A DNA stretch of 64,000 nt, from the NCBI GenBank assembly GCA_030568195.1, contig JAJLTO010000013.1, positions 1 to 64,000 of the forward strand, given 5' to 3'. Positions 10,908 through 22,206 of this stretch are shown here, piece after piece. A program made the translations under genes and the position numbers. The notes beneath the pieces are model-generated. The model was not told the DNA's origin. It was given only the letters and a program-made list of their open reading frames with translations, and searched no databases. This stretch comes from Dipodascopsis uninucleata var. uninucleata. Lineage: Eukaryota > Ascomycota > Lipomycetes > Lipomycetales > Lipomycetaceae. The number at the start of each line of letters is the position of its first letter. Position 1 is the first letter of the stretch.

Positions 10908-12465
10908 ATGGACAACTGTTCGGATCACCTTTTGGTTTTGGTTCATGGGTATGAATTCCGTATAAATCTCCAGCAAGAATTGCTATAAAATGAAATTGCT
11001 AATAGCGATATTGTTATAGACTCTGGGGAAATGCATCCCATTTTAATTATATGATCAAAGCTATCGATCGATTTTTCCATGTTGATGCTGAAACGTTTTC
11101 TATTGAAGACACTACGCTTTATGATGAAGATAAGTTCTTATTATCAAGGCCGTATACCAATCAGCATCCGAAAAGAAACTTAAGACATTCAAAGCCCCAT
11201 ATTTTGGTTTGTCGTTCCAATGAGGGCTATTTAACGTATGATGGTATTGATATGTGTGGTGAAAAAGTTGCTGACGAGGTATGGGGGTTTTGCAATTTAC
11301 CATTTGCATTATGTGACATGCTAATAAGGAACATATTTAGATTGAACAAGCGCTAGACAGTTATGAGCGGCAGAATATTCCTATCACCAAAATATCAATT
11401 GTAGGATATTCTCTGGGAGGTTTAATGGCAAGATATGCTATTGGAATATTGTATCAGAAAGGCATTTTCAAAAAGATCACTCCAGTCAATTTCACCACGT
11501 TTTGCACGCCTCATGTGGGTGTTAGAGCTCTAGGAAAAGACATTCCAACGACATTATTCAATGCTTTAGTTCCGCGTACAATCTCGGTTACAGGGCGGCA
11601 ATTGTTCCTGATCGATCAATTTTCCACCTCTCAGGTGCCTCTAATCTGCTTCTTGGCTGATAAGTCCTCAATATTCTTTCATGCCCTCTCCCTTTTTCCA
11701 TATCGCTCTCTTTACGCGAACATTGTTAATGATCGTCGCACTGCCTGGTTTACGTCCGCTATATCTGCAACTGACCCATTCTTAGATCTCCACAGTGTCA
11801 ACCTTAATTCGCTTCCAGGATATGCGCCTACAATATTAGATGTGAGAAACCCAGTCACTAGAAAATCATTGGAAGATTACTCCAAAGATTCTAGCTATGC
11901 CTCTAATGATAACATGGCGGATGGGTCTGGAATTCGAATTCAAGCTAAGAAGCTCACTATCTTACCAAAATTATTTATGATGTTAATTAATGCAGTGTTT
12001 ATTTCACCTCTGTGGGTTCTTGCATTCCTTATTAGTGCAAGTATACAGACGTTTTATTCGAGTCGAAGACTGCGCGAGTTTCATTCGATGAAGAAAGGAA
12101 GATACGGAATGGATGAATTTAGGCTACTTAGATTAGACGAACAAGCTGAAGATGTTGTCGATACTGTACTTGGTGATTTTGCGCCATACGGTTTAAATCA
12201 TACTATGGTAAGCGAATTTGTAAATTCGTCAGAGGAAGAGCCTGGATTCAAAGCACAGTATCGGCCACTTTTACTCGATCTTACTGAAGATCAACTGCAG
12301 ATTATTAGAAACATGAACTCACTGAAATTTGAAAAATTTCCTGTCCATATAACGAAAACTAAAGCTGCACACGCTGCTGTTATAAGACGCCATATGAATA
12401 CTAAAGGATTGGAGGAAGGCGAAATAGTGATTAATCACTGGCTGAATGAAGTCTTCAAAGTATAG
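10908..12465 (+). CDS. DUF676-type lipase, ROG1/LPL1-like
   Basis: Predicted 474 aa in three exons: 10908-10948, 11020-11278, 11341-12465. An alpha/beta-hydrolase of the fungal ROG1/LPL1 group. The oxyanion region reads LVLVHGLWGN near the N-terminus, split by intron 1. The nucleophile elbow GYSLGG is near residue 122, just after exon 3 begins. A likely catalytic His lies in KAAHAAVIRRH near the C-terminus. A hydrophobic stretch about residues 308-338 could anchor it to a membrane or lipid droplet. In yeast Lpl1 is a lipid-droplet phospholipase and Rog1 a monoacylglycerol lipase; which applies here is not clear. Both introns were placed by GT donors and TAG acceptors that restore family motifs. 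Confidence 0.85.
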
Positions 12466-13431
12466 TTCGCCACTTTTTTACTCTAGTATATAATATAAAT
12501 ACATATACTAAATGACTTGCCTGACATAATCAGAGTTTCTTAAGATTAATGATTTCTGACTCTTACTGGATTTATAAACTTAGTGTACATCTGCTATCGT
12601 CGTATGCAGCTTTTGAAAATACGTAAAAAAAATTAAGCGCAGCTGAATAGTGTGTTGTTTTACTTGTTTGTAATAGAGTATACAGTAACTACATATCATG
12701 AATATCGGTATATATATATAGTATGTGTCTGTGTGCATGTGTAAAATGCTGTAATGAAATGTAATTAATTCTTCATAGTATAAGAAGGCTAGGTAAATTT
12801 TTTGTTATATTACCTATAAAAGAGCTCAGGGGTAAACTCCTGAGCAGATAGTTGCTCGAACGATAAACGGAAGTATAGTGTTTAAAGTTTTTGTGATATT
12901 CTTATCGCAGAAAATAGGGTTTCTGATTGGGCCGCCGGGCGTTCGGTCCTTGGAAGCAGCTATCTAGTATATGACATTACTGGGGAGAGGAAGTATGACC
13001 AGAACTGTTCTCAACTTACATCCCAATAGATTCAGAAATTCAAAAAAATCTGCTAGGGACGTGTTAACAAGTCTGATTTTCTAGTATATGATAGTATTAT
13101 TACGGCACAAATTTATCACATATATTGGAACAAGTGTGGATTAGATATTTGCTAGGCGTCGAGACTTCAATCGTGTTTTATAGTTGTGTGCTAACGGAAA
13201 GATCTTAAGCAGTTCAAATATATGATATTTACGATACAGAAAACACATGAGAATTTTTTCAAGAATTTAACTGAACAGTTGATAGGTATTTCATAAAGAG
13301 CATGCATACCCAATAAATACTGTAAACGTGATATATATTTGGTTGCAGATAAAACTTCAGGAAAAAATTGTTCTTTCATCAGGAGCAAGATATATCAGTC
13401 ATTAAATTGGCATTTTTAGATTAGGAGTGAA
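12466..13431. other. Intergenic with a strong hairpin
   Basis: 966 bp between two same-strand genes. No open frame of note (a 65-codon minus-strand frame lacks any recognisable feature). It holds TA/TG-rich tracts near 12712-12740 and the hairpin listed at 12824-12845. Confidence 0.5.
12824..12845. other. Nine-pair hairpin with a TAAA loop
   Basis: GCTCAGG at 12824-12830 pairs perfectly with CCTGAGC at 12839-12845; one G-U and one G-C pair extend the stem to a TAAA loop. It is unusually stable for such AT-rich surroundings. It lies about 360 bp past the lipase stop and about 590 bp before the transporter start. It could be part of an RNA gene or a long UTR. Confidence 0.55.
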
Positions 13432-15042
13432 ATGATGGCAATGAAGGGTTTAACACCTCGTCTGATATTTCATGTTATCGTTGTATGCCTTGGGGCGTTG
13501 CAGTTTGGTTATCATTTATCAGAGTTGAATGCTCCAGAAGCATATATTTCATGCCAGGTCAAATATTCTCCTGGTTATAATGAAACCGCAGAATACTACG
13601 ATGGTCCTTTAGTAGATTGTATTCCAATGAATGCAAGTCAAATTGGACTTGCCAACTCGATTTTTAGTGTGGGTGGTTTTCTAAGTGCCACTATTGCCGG
13701 TCGTGCAGCGGATAGATTTGGTAGGCGAGGATTATCAATGATAAATTGTATTAGCTATATAATAGGGCCAGCGATTATGTCTGTATCCACAAATTTCTAT
13801 GTTTTGATGCTAGGAAGGTTCGTTTCTGGTCTTGGATCTGGAAGTTCTCTTATTGTCACGCCAATGTATTTGAATGAGATTAGCACTGTTTCGATGGCTG
13901 GAATGATTGGTGCTATGTGTCAAGAGTTTGTCAATCTTGGAATTTTAAGTGCTCAAGTCTTCGGAATTTTCTTTTCTTCTTTTAAAGGATGGCGAATTAT
14001 TGTTTCTATTGGGGGTATAATTGGTATTTGTAACTTGATATTGATTCAATTCTGTGTGGAATCACCAAAATGGCTTACTCTTCGCAATCGAACTCATGAC
14101 GCGAAAGTTTGTCTGATGAAGTTGAGAGGTTTGTCCAAAAAAAGCGTCATTCTGGAAGAGGATCTTCTAGCCATTGATGAAGAAATTGAAGCTTTTAAGC
14201 AAGATGATTCTAAAACTAAAGTTGTGGCTTCCGCTCTCTCAATAAATGATTCTGACGACTCTGAATCAACTCTGTCGGAGCGCGATCGCGAAACAGAGGA
14301 AAGAGCTAGTTATAATGATATACAGGCTGATAATCTTTCGTCAATCATTTCATCTGAGGAAGGTACACTCCAGCAAGATGACAGTGCGGATATTACGGGA
14401 GATTTTGAAAAGGTGTCATACAAAGAGTTTTTGACCTCTAGGTACTATAGGCGTCCACTGATTGTCGTTATTGGAATTTTAACTGCTCAGCAGTTATGTG
14501 GCATTAATACGATGATTTTCTATGGAGTAACTATTCTATCAACATTGTTCCCTACAGCTTCAGTACTTGTTAACGTATTGATATCTTTACTGAACTGTAT
14601 TGTGAATTTGATTGTTGCTCCTTTCGTGGATCGTGTGGGAAGAAAACCCTTACTTCTACTTTCTATAGGAGGAATGTGTATTTCCTCTTTCCTGCTTGCC
14701 TTTGGAATTCTACGGATGGTTACTGTACTCTCTGGTATTGCGGCAACTATTTTTGTGGCTATGTTTTCTGTAGGATTAGGACCAATCCCATTTCTTATTA
14801 TTCCAGAACTCACTGACTCGTCATCTGTCGGCGTTGCACAATCAGTCGGATTTACATGTAACTGGATTTCTACATTTCTTGTTGGTTACTTATTTCCCAT
14901 ATTAAACTCTTTAATTGGTGGTTACGTCTTTTTCTTACTTTCTGGTATTGCAGCTTGCTATTTCTTTTTCACATTTAAATTCTTACCGGAGACCAAAGGA
15001 AAGACAAGCATGAAGGAAGTCTGGGGTGACTTGCTATTATAA
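13432..15042 (+). CDS. Sugar porter (MFS), vacuolar-type VPS73/YBR241C-like
   Basis: Intron-free 536-aa major facilitator protein with about twelve hydrophobic segments. Sugar-porter signatures are present in order: GRAADRFGRRG after TM2, PMYLNEIS in the TM4-5 region, ESPKWL before the central loop, QQLCGINTMIFYG at TM7, VDRVGRKPL in the TM8-9 loop, and FLPETKG after TM12. The central loop is long and acidic. The N-terminal ALQFGYHLSELNAPE resembles the VPS73/YBR241C group, whose yeast members sit on the vacuole. The usual PW-x-x-x-E-x-F loop of hexose carriers reads PFLIIPELT, so substrate choice may differ. ATGs at 13432, 13435 and 13441 are all possible starts. Confidence 0.88.
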   Translation: MMAMKGLTPRLIFHVIVVCLGALQFGYHLSELNAPEAYISCQVKYSPGYNETAEYYDGPLVDCIPMNASQIGLANSIFSVGGFLSATIAGRAADRFGRRGLSMINCISYIIGPAIMSVSTNFYVLMLGRFVSGLGSGSSLIVTPMYLNEISTVSMAGMIGAMCQEFVNLGILSAQVFGIFFSSFKGWRIIVSIGGIIGICNLILIQFCVESPKWLTLRNRTHDAKVCLMKLRGLSKKSVILEEDLLAIDEEIEAFKQDDSKTKVVASALSINDSDDSESTLSERDRETEERASYNDIQADNLSSIISSEEGTLQQDDSADITGDFEKVSYKEFLTSRYYRRPLIVVIGILTAQQLCGINTMIFYGVTILSTLFPTASVLVNVLISLLNCIVNLIVAPFVDRVGRKPLLLLSIGGMCISSFLLAFGILRMVTVLSGIAATIFVAMFSVGLGPIPFLIIPELTDSSSVGVAQSVGFTCNWISTFLVGYLFPILNSLIGGYVFFLLSGIAACYFFFTFKFLPETKGKTSMKEVWGDLLL

Positions 15043-15560
15043 AATTAGTGACAGCACTCAAACTTCGTTGGAATTTGCCGTTGTTTGGTTTATCATTGCA
15101 TTTTTGTTGATTGGGTCATCTTTACATAAATTGTATAGTCTGAGTTGTCCTATGAGTTTATTTTAATATGCTTTATGGTGTATTAGAGAATGATATTTAG
15201 ATAGTACTATTAAATAAGAATTGATAGGATGGGTAGGTGTTTATTTATTATTATTCTATATTCAATTAAATCACAAGCCGGATTTAATAAAAATATACAT
15301 TCGTATTTAGAATCATTTATATTTATATAGAACAGTGTAGGATTCGTTTTAATCTAGCCTTGTATTATTTAATTTGATATCTATTAGGAGATTGGCACCG
15401 TTCAAAATACAGATTGAGATTATAAATTAGCACGAAACTGGGCTTTTTCATTTTGTGTGGTTATGGTCCCATCAGTCTTGTTGAGGATTAAAGAAAATGA
15501 TTTGTCATTAGCCAAAAGAAACATATATAATTTGAAATAATAGGCATTTATCTGCGTACG
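15043..15560. other. Intergenic, AT-rich
   Basis: 518 bp with poly-A/T-rich transcript-end sequence and the promoter of the SCM3-like gene. Nothing else was seen. Confidence 0.5.
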
Positions 15561-17291
15561 ATGTCGAATGGTGACAAGTATAGCTGGTCGTCGCCGATTT
15601 GGCGCTCCGGAGGTAAAAATATATCTTCGAACTCCAAGGCGATGTCTTCAAAAGTGATGACAAGGATAGCGTCAAGTCAAATGAAGCTGAGTGATTATAG
15701 GCATCTGAGTCGCAGAAGTCAGCTAATTGAGTTAAAACGTGCACAGCGAGAAGCTTCTTATAGATTAAAAAATGCCTGGGAAAGCATTATTGAAAAATAT
15801 GGTCGCGATTTTAGTAAAGAGAGTGACGTTGTTGATATATTCACTGGTGAAGTAATAGAGGATAACGGTCACTTAAATAGTATAGGGAGCAGACAGATTC
15901 ACAGGAATATATGGGGACAGGACCCAGGGAGTGATTCCGAGGGTGACTATGAAACGCATTTCATCGACATTGAAGGCGACGATGAGACTGATGAACTGAC
16001 ATCTATTTGCGCGTCGACTTACTCACATCTGTCGTCGTCACCCACGACAAATCGCGAATCTGCAAGTGCCAGGGTACATAAACCGCCCGTTGTGCGTTCC
16101 AGACCTAAATATTCTTCTCCTTCTGCAAGTTCAATATGTTCTAGTCTTACTTTTAATAACTGTACTGGAGTTGATCATGAATACAATGCATCACCTAAGA
16201 GCAGGCAATTTAAAACAACTGCATTGACTACATTCGGCTCTGACACAAAGAACTCTACGAAACAGAAATATAATGATGAAGTTATTGGTATTACTGAATC
16301 ACAGCGGTCATCCTCTCTTGACGCACTGGCTAATATATCGGGAGGGTTCAATGATGAGGCAGTTCATAGTGACGAGATTTTCAGATCAAGTGAAACTGAC
16401 ACTATCGACCGCTGTAATTTTTCTATCGCGCGTTCATCTACGTGCATTGAGAAAAATGATGTCAGGTTTACTAACAGAGCTGAAAAGAACTTTTGGAAAA
16501 TTCCCGTAGCAGACGATCCTTTTTATGATGAAATATGGAACGATCGTCATCCAGAAGGCTCTCCGCCACATACTCTATTCTACTCTTATGGGAACGAAGA
16601 TAATGAAGATTGTAGGAACGGTGAAGATCAATACAGCGATATTGATTGTATGAGCTATTTCGAAAACGAAATACCACCGGATAATGATGTCACAAATAAT
16701 GCGTATCTTCATGAGAAAAATTGTATTGATTCTAATGATAGACATGCTTTTACGTCACCAGTTTTACTTTCTTCCAAGCATAAAAGATTGGAGCGTACTG
16801 TACATTATGATTGTTCAACTGCATCTTTGGCAGCTTATGACGCTTATGACAATATGACTAAGTTCCGTCGGAAATCTGTAGGATCAATCTCAGTGAAGCA
16901 CAGCTTTAATGCGAATGTTACCAGCAAAACTCCTAAGAAATTGCTAAACAAAAGTTCAAGGAAAGCTAAGTCGAAAATAGCGTCTGGACTTCTGGAAATC
17001 ATGGCCGAAGGAGAGCAGGACGAGCTGTCGAGCTGTGATCTCTCTTGGGTTGAATCTCGTCTGCAATCTTCCCTCTCACAATCATCTGAATGTCTTTCTT
17101 ACACACCTTCTGTTAAGGTACAAGAAAGTAGCACTCCCTTGAGATATTCACAAAATCATCTAGAATCTAAATCCACAAAATGTGACAAGATGGACCAGCA
17201 GTTGCACTCAAAAAAGTCACAGCAGCATACGACTCAAGATGAAAATAGTTGCTCGTACTGTAGTAGGCGTTTTTGCTTAACGTGCTACTGA
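15561..17291 (+). CDS. SCM3: Scm3-like CENP-A (Cse4/Cnp1) chaperone
   Basis: Intron-free, 576 aa. Residues about 53-105 match the Scm3/HJURP core: a Lys/Arg-rich helix (LIELKRAQREASYRLKNAW), then IIEKYGRDF, then SDVVDIFTGEVIEDNGHL. The pattern EKYG-[KR]-DF followed by a TGEI/V-x-DNGHL segment is what I know from fungal Scm3. Scm3 binds the centromeric H3 variant with histone H4 and brings it to centromeres. The rest is long, acidic and Ser-rich, as usual for the family. The protein ends with CSYCSRRFCLTCY, a compact Cys cluster that could bind zinc. It is convergent with the PLP enzyme (146 bp apart). The assignment rests on the short core only. Confidence 0.75.
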   Translation: MSNGDKYSWSSPIWRSGGKNISSNSKAMSSKVMTRIASSQMKLSDYRHLSRRSQLIELKRAQREASYRLKNAWESIIEKYGRDFSKESDVVDIFTGEVIEDNGHLNSIGSRQIHRNIWGQDPGSDSEGDYETHFIDIEGDDETDELTSICASTYSHLSSSPTTNRESASARVHKPPVVRSRPKYSSPSASSICSSLTFNNCTGVDHEYNASPKSRQFKTTALTTFGSDTKNSTKQKYNDEVIGITESQRSSSLDALANISGGFNDEAVHSDEIFRSSETDTIDRCNFSIARSSTCIEKNDVRFTNRAEKNFWKIPVADDPFYDEIWNDRHPEGSPPHTLFYSYGNEDNEDCRNGEDQYSDIDCMSYFENEIPPDNDVTNNAYLHEKNCIDSNDRHAFTSPVLLSSKHKRLERTVHYDCSTASLAAYDAYDNMTKFRRKSVGSISVKHSFNANVTSKTPKKLLNKSSRKAKSKIASGLLEIMAEGEQDELSSCDLSWVESRLQSSLSQSSECLSYTPSVKVQESSTPLRYSQNHLESKSTKCDKMDQQLHSKKSQQHTTQDENSCSYCSRRFCLTCY

Positions 17292-17437
17292 CCAATAGGC
17301 TATTCTACCCAATACTAGAATCTGGCACTATATATTCATATGTTTGTTTTATTAAATTTTATCTTTTTCACGGATATCTGGGAGCGCATTTTTATGTATT
17401 ATCACTCTATACTAAACGTTTTGTATCATATTGTTAA

Positions 17438-18718
17438 CTATATACTCATGATTTTTTCCAGTGACATCAATGATTTATCAGTGTCTATCGCTCCCACAGC
17501 CTTCCAAAACTTAGACAAGTGTCTTGCACCAGAATCGCATATTATGGTTACAATATTATGACCAGGACCTAATTTTCTTGCATATTTTACGGCCGCAACA
17601 CAATTTACTGCACTAGAGCTTCCCACGAAAAGACCATCGTTTGCCACTAAGTATTTGGCCATGAAAAGCGACTCTTCATCAGTCACCTTTACAGCATCAT
17701 CAACCAGTCTGTAACCAGCATCGAAATTTTTTGTTAGTCTATTAAGTCCAATACCTTCAACCAAAGTGTCTACCTGATGTCTCCGCCTTGTACCTTCTCG
17801 TTCTTTGATATCAAACATTACACCAAATTTGACTTTGTTGTATAGGCCACTGCCAGGGGGGTCTGCTAGGACAACTTTCAGATTTGGAAGAATGGACTTC
17901 AGGTAAAGTGATATACCAGAAATTGTACCTCCTGTACCAGATCCCGTTATGAAAGCATCCAAAAAGCCTCCCGTCTGTTCGAATATTTCTGGTCCTGTAT
18001 TCATGTAATGTGTTTTCCAATTGGCTTCATTTTCAAATTGATTAGCAAAAACCCCCCGACTTCCATCCGTAGAGCTTTCGTTATGGCTGTCTGCTCTCAT
18101 ACGAGCCATATTTACATACTGCTTCTTGTCAACTATACTCGCCGGTCTGACCTTTTCCACAGCTGCACCAAGCTTCTCCAAAAGATCGATTTTTTCTGTA
18201 CTCGTGTCATCTGGCAAACATATGTATGCCTTGTATCCTTTTGATCTGCAAACCATAGCTAGTGATATTCCTGTTGAGCCGCTAGTCCCCTCATAGATAG
18301 TATCTCCCCGATCTGGTTTAATAAGGCCCATTTTCTCGGCTTCTTCAACAATCGCCAGTGCTACACGATCCTTGGCACTACCACCAGGATTCATAAGTTC
18401 CATTTTTGCCCATATTTCACATCCAGTAGCCTCACTCAAGGACTTGATCTTCATCAGTGGCGTATTTCCTATAAGGCACTCTACCCCATTCTTTATATTT
18501 TGGTTGCAACTGACAGAAGAACTGTCCTTAGCGTCTTTATGGCTGCGAGCAAATATTGCTGCTATAACTGATTTAAGAGCTGATACAATATTATTCCCAC
18601 CATTTCGAGCCTCGGTATCACTTCCAGCAGATCGATCGAGCCTGATCGACTGAATAGATATGGATATTACTATTCCTATCGATAAACCTGTCAGGAGACT
18701 GATAGCCCGTGTGTCCAT
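17438..18718 (-). CDS. MCY1: Membrane-anchored cysteine synthase-like PLP enzyme (MCY1/cys12 type)
   Basis: Intron-free, 426 aa. After an N-terminal hydrophobic anchor (about residues 5-26) comes a fold type II PLP enzyme. It has the PLP-Lys site ELMNPGGSAKDR, the phosphate/substrate loop EGTSGSTG, the glycine loop GSGTGGTISG, and VGSSSAVN near the C-terminus. It resembles O-acetylserine sulfhydrylase and cystathionine beta-synthase cores but lacks CBS domains. Fungal members with this N-terminal anchor (yeast Mcy1, fission yeast cys12) are placed on mitochondria. All catalytic motifs look intact. It shares a 282-bp divergent promoter with NDUFAF7. Confidence 0.88.
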   Translation of the reverse strand: MDTRAISLLTGLSIGIVISISIQSIRLDRSAGSDTEARNGGNNIVSALKSVIAAIFARSHKDAKDSSSVSCNQNIKNGVECLIGNTPLMKIKSLSEATGCEIWAKMELMNPGGSAKDRVALAIVEEAEKMGLIKPDRGDTIYEGTSGSTGISLAMVCRSKGYKAYICLPDDTSTEKIDLLEKLGAAVEKVRPASIVDKKQYVNMARMRADSHNESSTDGSRGVFANQFENEANWKTHYMNTGPEIFEQTGGFLDAFITGSGTGGTISGISLYLKSILPNLKVVLADPPGSGLYNKVKFGVMFDIKEREGTRRRHQVDTLVEGIGLNRLTKNFDAGYRLVDDAVKVTDEESLFMAKYLVANDGLFVGSSSAVNCVAAVKYARKLGPGHNIVTIICDSGARHLSKFWKAVGAIDTDKSLMSLEKIMSI

Positions 18719-19000
18719 AGTGTGGAAAATTCAAAAACCTGCATCAAATGTTCGGATCACCGTGAGAATGTAGAGATGGAGTAATTTTTTACTTCCCAAC
18801 GCTATGTATCAGTTTACTCCATTTCAATTGCTGCGCCGCTTAGTATATACCAGTCCAATTTAATTACGCTGTCAACTATCTCACTTATAGATTGTCGAAC
18901 AGCATCCCTGTATGACTTACAGGTGGCTTTTTGGCTTTTTGCAGTAACGAATACAAATTAATTGATATCAGACTTATTATCAAGACCATTTCCGCTTGCA
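18719..19000. promoter_or_regulatory. Shared divergent promoter of two mitochondrial genes
   Basis: 282 bp between the start codons of the PLP enzyme (minus) and NDUFAF7 (plus). Both products are predicted to be mitochondrial, so one compact region may drive both. No specific binding site was recognised. Confidence 0.6.
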
Positions 19001-20788
19001 ATGCCTGAAGAGCTTCTGGCGTCTGTTAAATTTCTGCGAGATGGAGCGTCTCGCCTGTCAGTCGCTTCTAGATTTCTATACACTGGTAGTATAAGAAACA
19101 TTTCATCGAGCAGAGCTTCTTTATATGGTGATAGTGATAATTCATTCAATATGACCACTGGTAAGAAACAAGCGAAGAGAGCAAGGCCACCAGCTCCTGT
19201 GAAATCTACATCATCTGCTTTACGCGCTACTTCAAAATTGAAAACCTCGAAGGGTGCTTCTTTAGTTATGCCTATGACCGAGAAATCGATTGGTGACATA
19301 AATAATATTAATGATTCTGAGAAGAAAAAGCAAAAGCGGCCTCTATATGACTATAGTGTCAGGCCATATACATATGTATACTTAGCTGAGGAAGATAACT
19401 ATGAGACCTTCAAGAAGTACCCATCTGTTAGCTCAAAACGAATGGCCCAATTAACAAGCAGTAAAGACCCTCAACGACCGAGAAATTTAAGTCTATTGAC
19501 AAGGGACTTCATAGATGGTAAGAATCTTCATTGTTAACAGAGTGGATTTTTTGAATTGGATACTAATTTTATGTATGGTTCAGATTCTCTCTATAATCCT
19601 TATTATGGTTACTTTTCTCGTCAAGCAATGATTTATTCACCAGAAAAGCCATTTAATTATGCAGAGATCGAAAATTTTGATGAATTTTTAAAGAAATGGT
19701 CTTCAAGTTATCAAAAATATGATTCTGTACTTAAACCTGGAGCGACGAGTCCTGGTAGTTTACCTCAGCTTTGGCACACACCAACTGAACTATTTCAGCC
19801 ATACTATGGACAAGCAATTGCTCGATATTTATTGATTAACTACCTATTGTCTTTGTATCCTTATTATGACCTTAATATTTATGAAGTGGGAGGTGGAAAT
19901 GGAACACTTATGCTTAACATCCTTGACTACATCAGAGAGTCTCACCCAGATGTTTACAAGCGCACTCGCTACAACATTATAGAGATTAGTAGTGCACTAG
20001 CAGCAAAGCAGTCGGCACCTCTTCTGGAGAAATTGGAAACCCAAGGCTATATAGATAAAGTAAGAATCATTAACAAATCTATTTTCGATTGGAATGTTGA
20101 AGTTCCGGAGCCATGTTTCTTCATTGCGCTTGAAGTTTTCGATAATTTTTCTCATGATGCCATCAGATATGATCATAAAACAAATAAGCCATACCAAGGC
20201 TATGTAGTGATCGATGATGTGGGAGATTTTCAAGAACATTATTCTCCAAAACTGGACTACTGGGCTGAAAGGTTTATGTCGCTTCGAAAGCAGCTCATGC
20301 CTGGCATGGATCTGACGAAACTCCGAGGTCATCCTTTGAGTGCCTCGCCTTTAATGCGGAGACTCAAAACAATGTTTAATCCTCTAGCTCATGATCTTAC
20401 AGCACCAGAGTTCATACCTACCAGATACATTCAGTTTTTGGAGATTTTACGAAGGTACTTTCCGGAACATCGCTTATTAGCATCGGATTTTACTGACTTG
20501 CCCAATGCCATCCCCGGTTATAATTCACCGGTTGTCCAAGTCATGCTAGAAAAACAAATGATTACCGTGGGAACTTACATGGTTCTTCAAGGTTACTTCG
20601 ATATTATGTTTCCCACAGATTTTGAGTTAGCGGCATCGTTATATTCTGAAATCTGTGGTAAAATTGCATCTGTCGAGAGTCATGGCTCCTTTCTAGAGAG
20701 ATGGGCAGATCTTGATGCCACAACGACGAAAGAGGGAGACAATCCAATGGTCTCGTTTTATCAAAATGCAGCATTTTTGTGTACATAG
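19001..20788 (+). CDS. NDUFAF7: NDUFAF7/MidA arginine methyltransferase (complex I assembly)
   Basis: Predicted 573 aa, exons 19001-19517 and 19584-20788. The 66-nt intron has donor GTAAGA, branch TACTAAT and acceptor TTCAG, and joins DFID to DSLYNP, the family hallmark. The frame stays open upstream of 19001 but without an ATG, so 19001 is the first in-frame ATG. The Arg/Ser-rich first ~40 residues look like a mitochondrial presequence. The methyltransferase part shows PEKPFNYAEI, the SAM loop YEVGGGNGTL and LEVFDNFSHD. The human protein dimethylates NDUFS2 early in complex I assembly. Its presence argues that this fungus keeps complex I. Confidence 0.9.
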
Positions 20789-21095
20789 ATTATTTATTCA
20801 TTTAATGATATATAGTTTGGCTTAGATTTTTTATCTAAAAGGTGTCAGTAGTAAAATACAAAATGTTAAATAGAACCTTAGATCCATATTATTCTACTTA
20901 TGTTCGCGCTATATGGCTAGACTTGAAAGTTCAATAAGAGAAAAACATATCATCAAATTAATCATTGTACAATAACAGATACTAAAGTTTTTTACAGGCC
21001 CACACAGGTCTAAATATACATTGGAACTAGTAAACTGTCGAAGTCCATCTTTCACGTTAAGCAAAAAAATAAATCGATTTTGGTAGATCACACAC
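20789..21095. other. Convergent 3' region
   Basis: 307 bp between the ends of NDUFAF7 and TFIIS; AT-rich transcript-end sequence only. Confidence 0.5.
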
Positions 21096-22206
21096 TTACG
21101 AAAACTTCCATCTATTTCCACAGTTTTCGCAAGTACAAAATGTTGTTAAAGGCTACAACAAAAATGTTAGACGTACACAATAATTTAAATTGAACATAAC
21201 TGACCTCATCAGCAGATCGAGTCTGCATCTGATAATAAGAGACTTTCTTTTGCTTGCATTTACCGCACGTGAATCTATCAGTCACCGCCCTCTGTTCCTT
21301 GGCTCCCTGGGCGTTGAATAGATTCTTCTCTTCTAGTCGCTTATACTCATTCTTGAGTTCTTCAGACGCCATCTCTTGTGGACTCATCCTGTAGAGTCGC
21401 TCAGCACTGATCTCACCAGTAATGACACGATATCGAAGTTCCGGGTTTTTAGCATCTTTGAGATTCATAAATAGTGACCGCATCTTTGTTCTGTAAGATG
21501 GAGTGGAGCCTCTTTCATTTTCAAATACTACTCGCTCGATCTCCTTCGAACACATTAAGATACTATCAGAATCTTCTTTAAATTAGCTTCGCGCATTTAT
21601 GGTTGCAAAATCAAAAACTCACCAGCATCCGAATCTTTCACTAACGCATTGTACGTTACTGATATGCAAGCATTTCGAGTTTTATCAGGATATATGTCAG
21701 TATTTACACCATCCGTCTTAGTATCACGAGCTATACCACTCGCATGTCGCTGCACTTTTGGTCTAGGCGTACTATCACTTGGTGAAACAGAAGATGAGTT
21801 GCTTACTGTAGAGCTCATAGGAGTTGCTTTATTTGGTATATTAGTTGATGATGAATTCGAAGCTGGCGAATGCACAGCACTCTTCTGTGCAGTGATTTCG
21901 TCTTTCCATTTCTTTACCATGGATTTCACAAGCTCTGATACCTTTTTGTCCGAGTGTGACCTTAGTTTATTAACAACAATACCTAACTTCGTTTCCTAAA
22001 GTTCAGAAAGATAGTTAATTCATAATGTTCTAATAATAAAGCATACATGGAATACAAGAACGTACCCTTAGTATCTTCTCAGTGGGTACGACATCTCTCC
22101 GTAGCCTTTCCAGTATATCCAATGTATCTTGCGCTGTGGCAGCCTTGTCCAAGGCCACCATAAGCGATTTGATTTCTTGAACATCTATTCCTCTGTTGGC
22201 CGCCAT
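21096..22206 (-). CDS. DST1: Transcription elongation factor TFIIS
   Basis: Predicted 312 aa in four exons: 22206-22066, 21995-21623, 21572-21205, 21152-21096. The N-terminal LW domain (residues 1-80) includes the junction LR/ETKLGIVVNKLRSH. A Ser/Thr/Pro-rich linker follows. The central RNA polymerase II-binding domain spans roughly residues 120-245 (RSLFMNLKDAKNPELR, ISAERLYRMSPQEMASEE). The zinc ribbon has four cysteines (CGKC and CTCENC) and the catalytic acidic pair in RSADE, which stimulates transcript cleavage by stalled polymerase. The last exon codes only the final 18 residues and ends WKFS, where TFIIS usually ends WKFC. Length and all key residues are normal. Confidence 0.93.
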
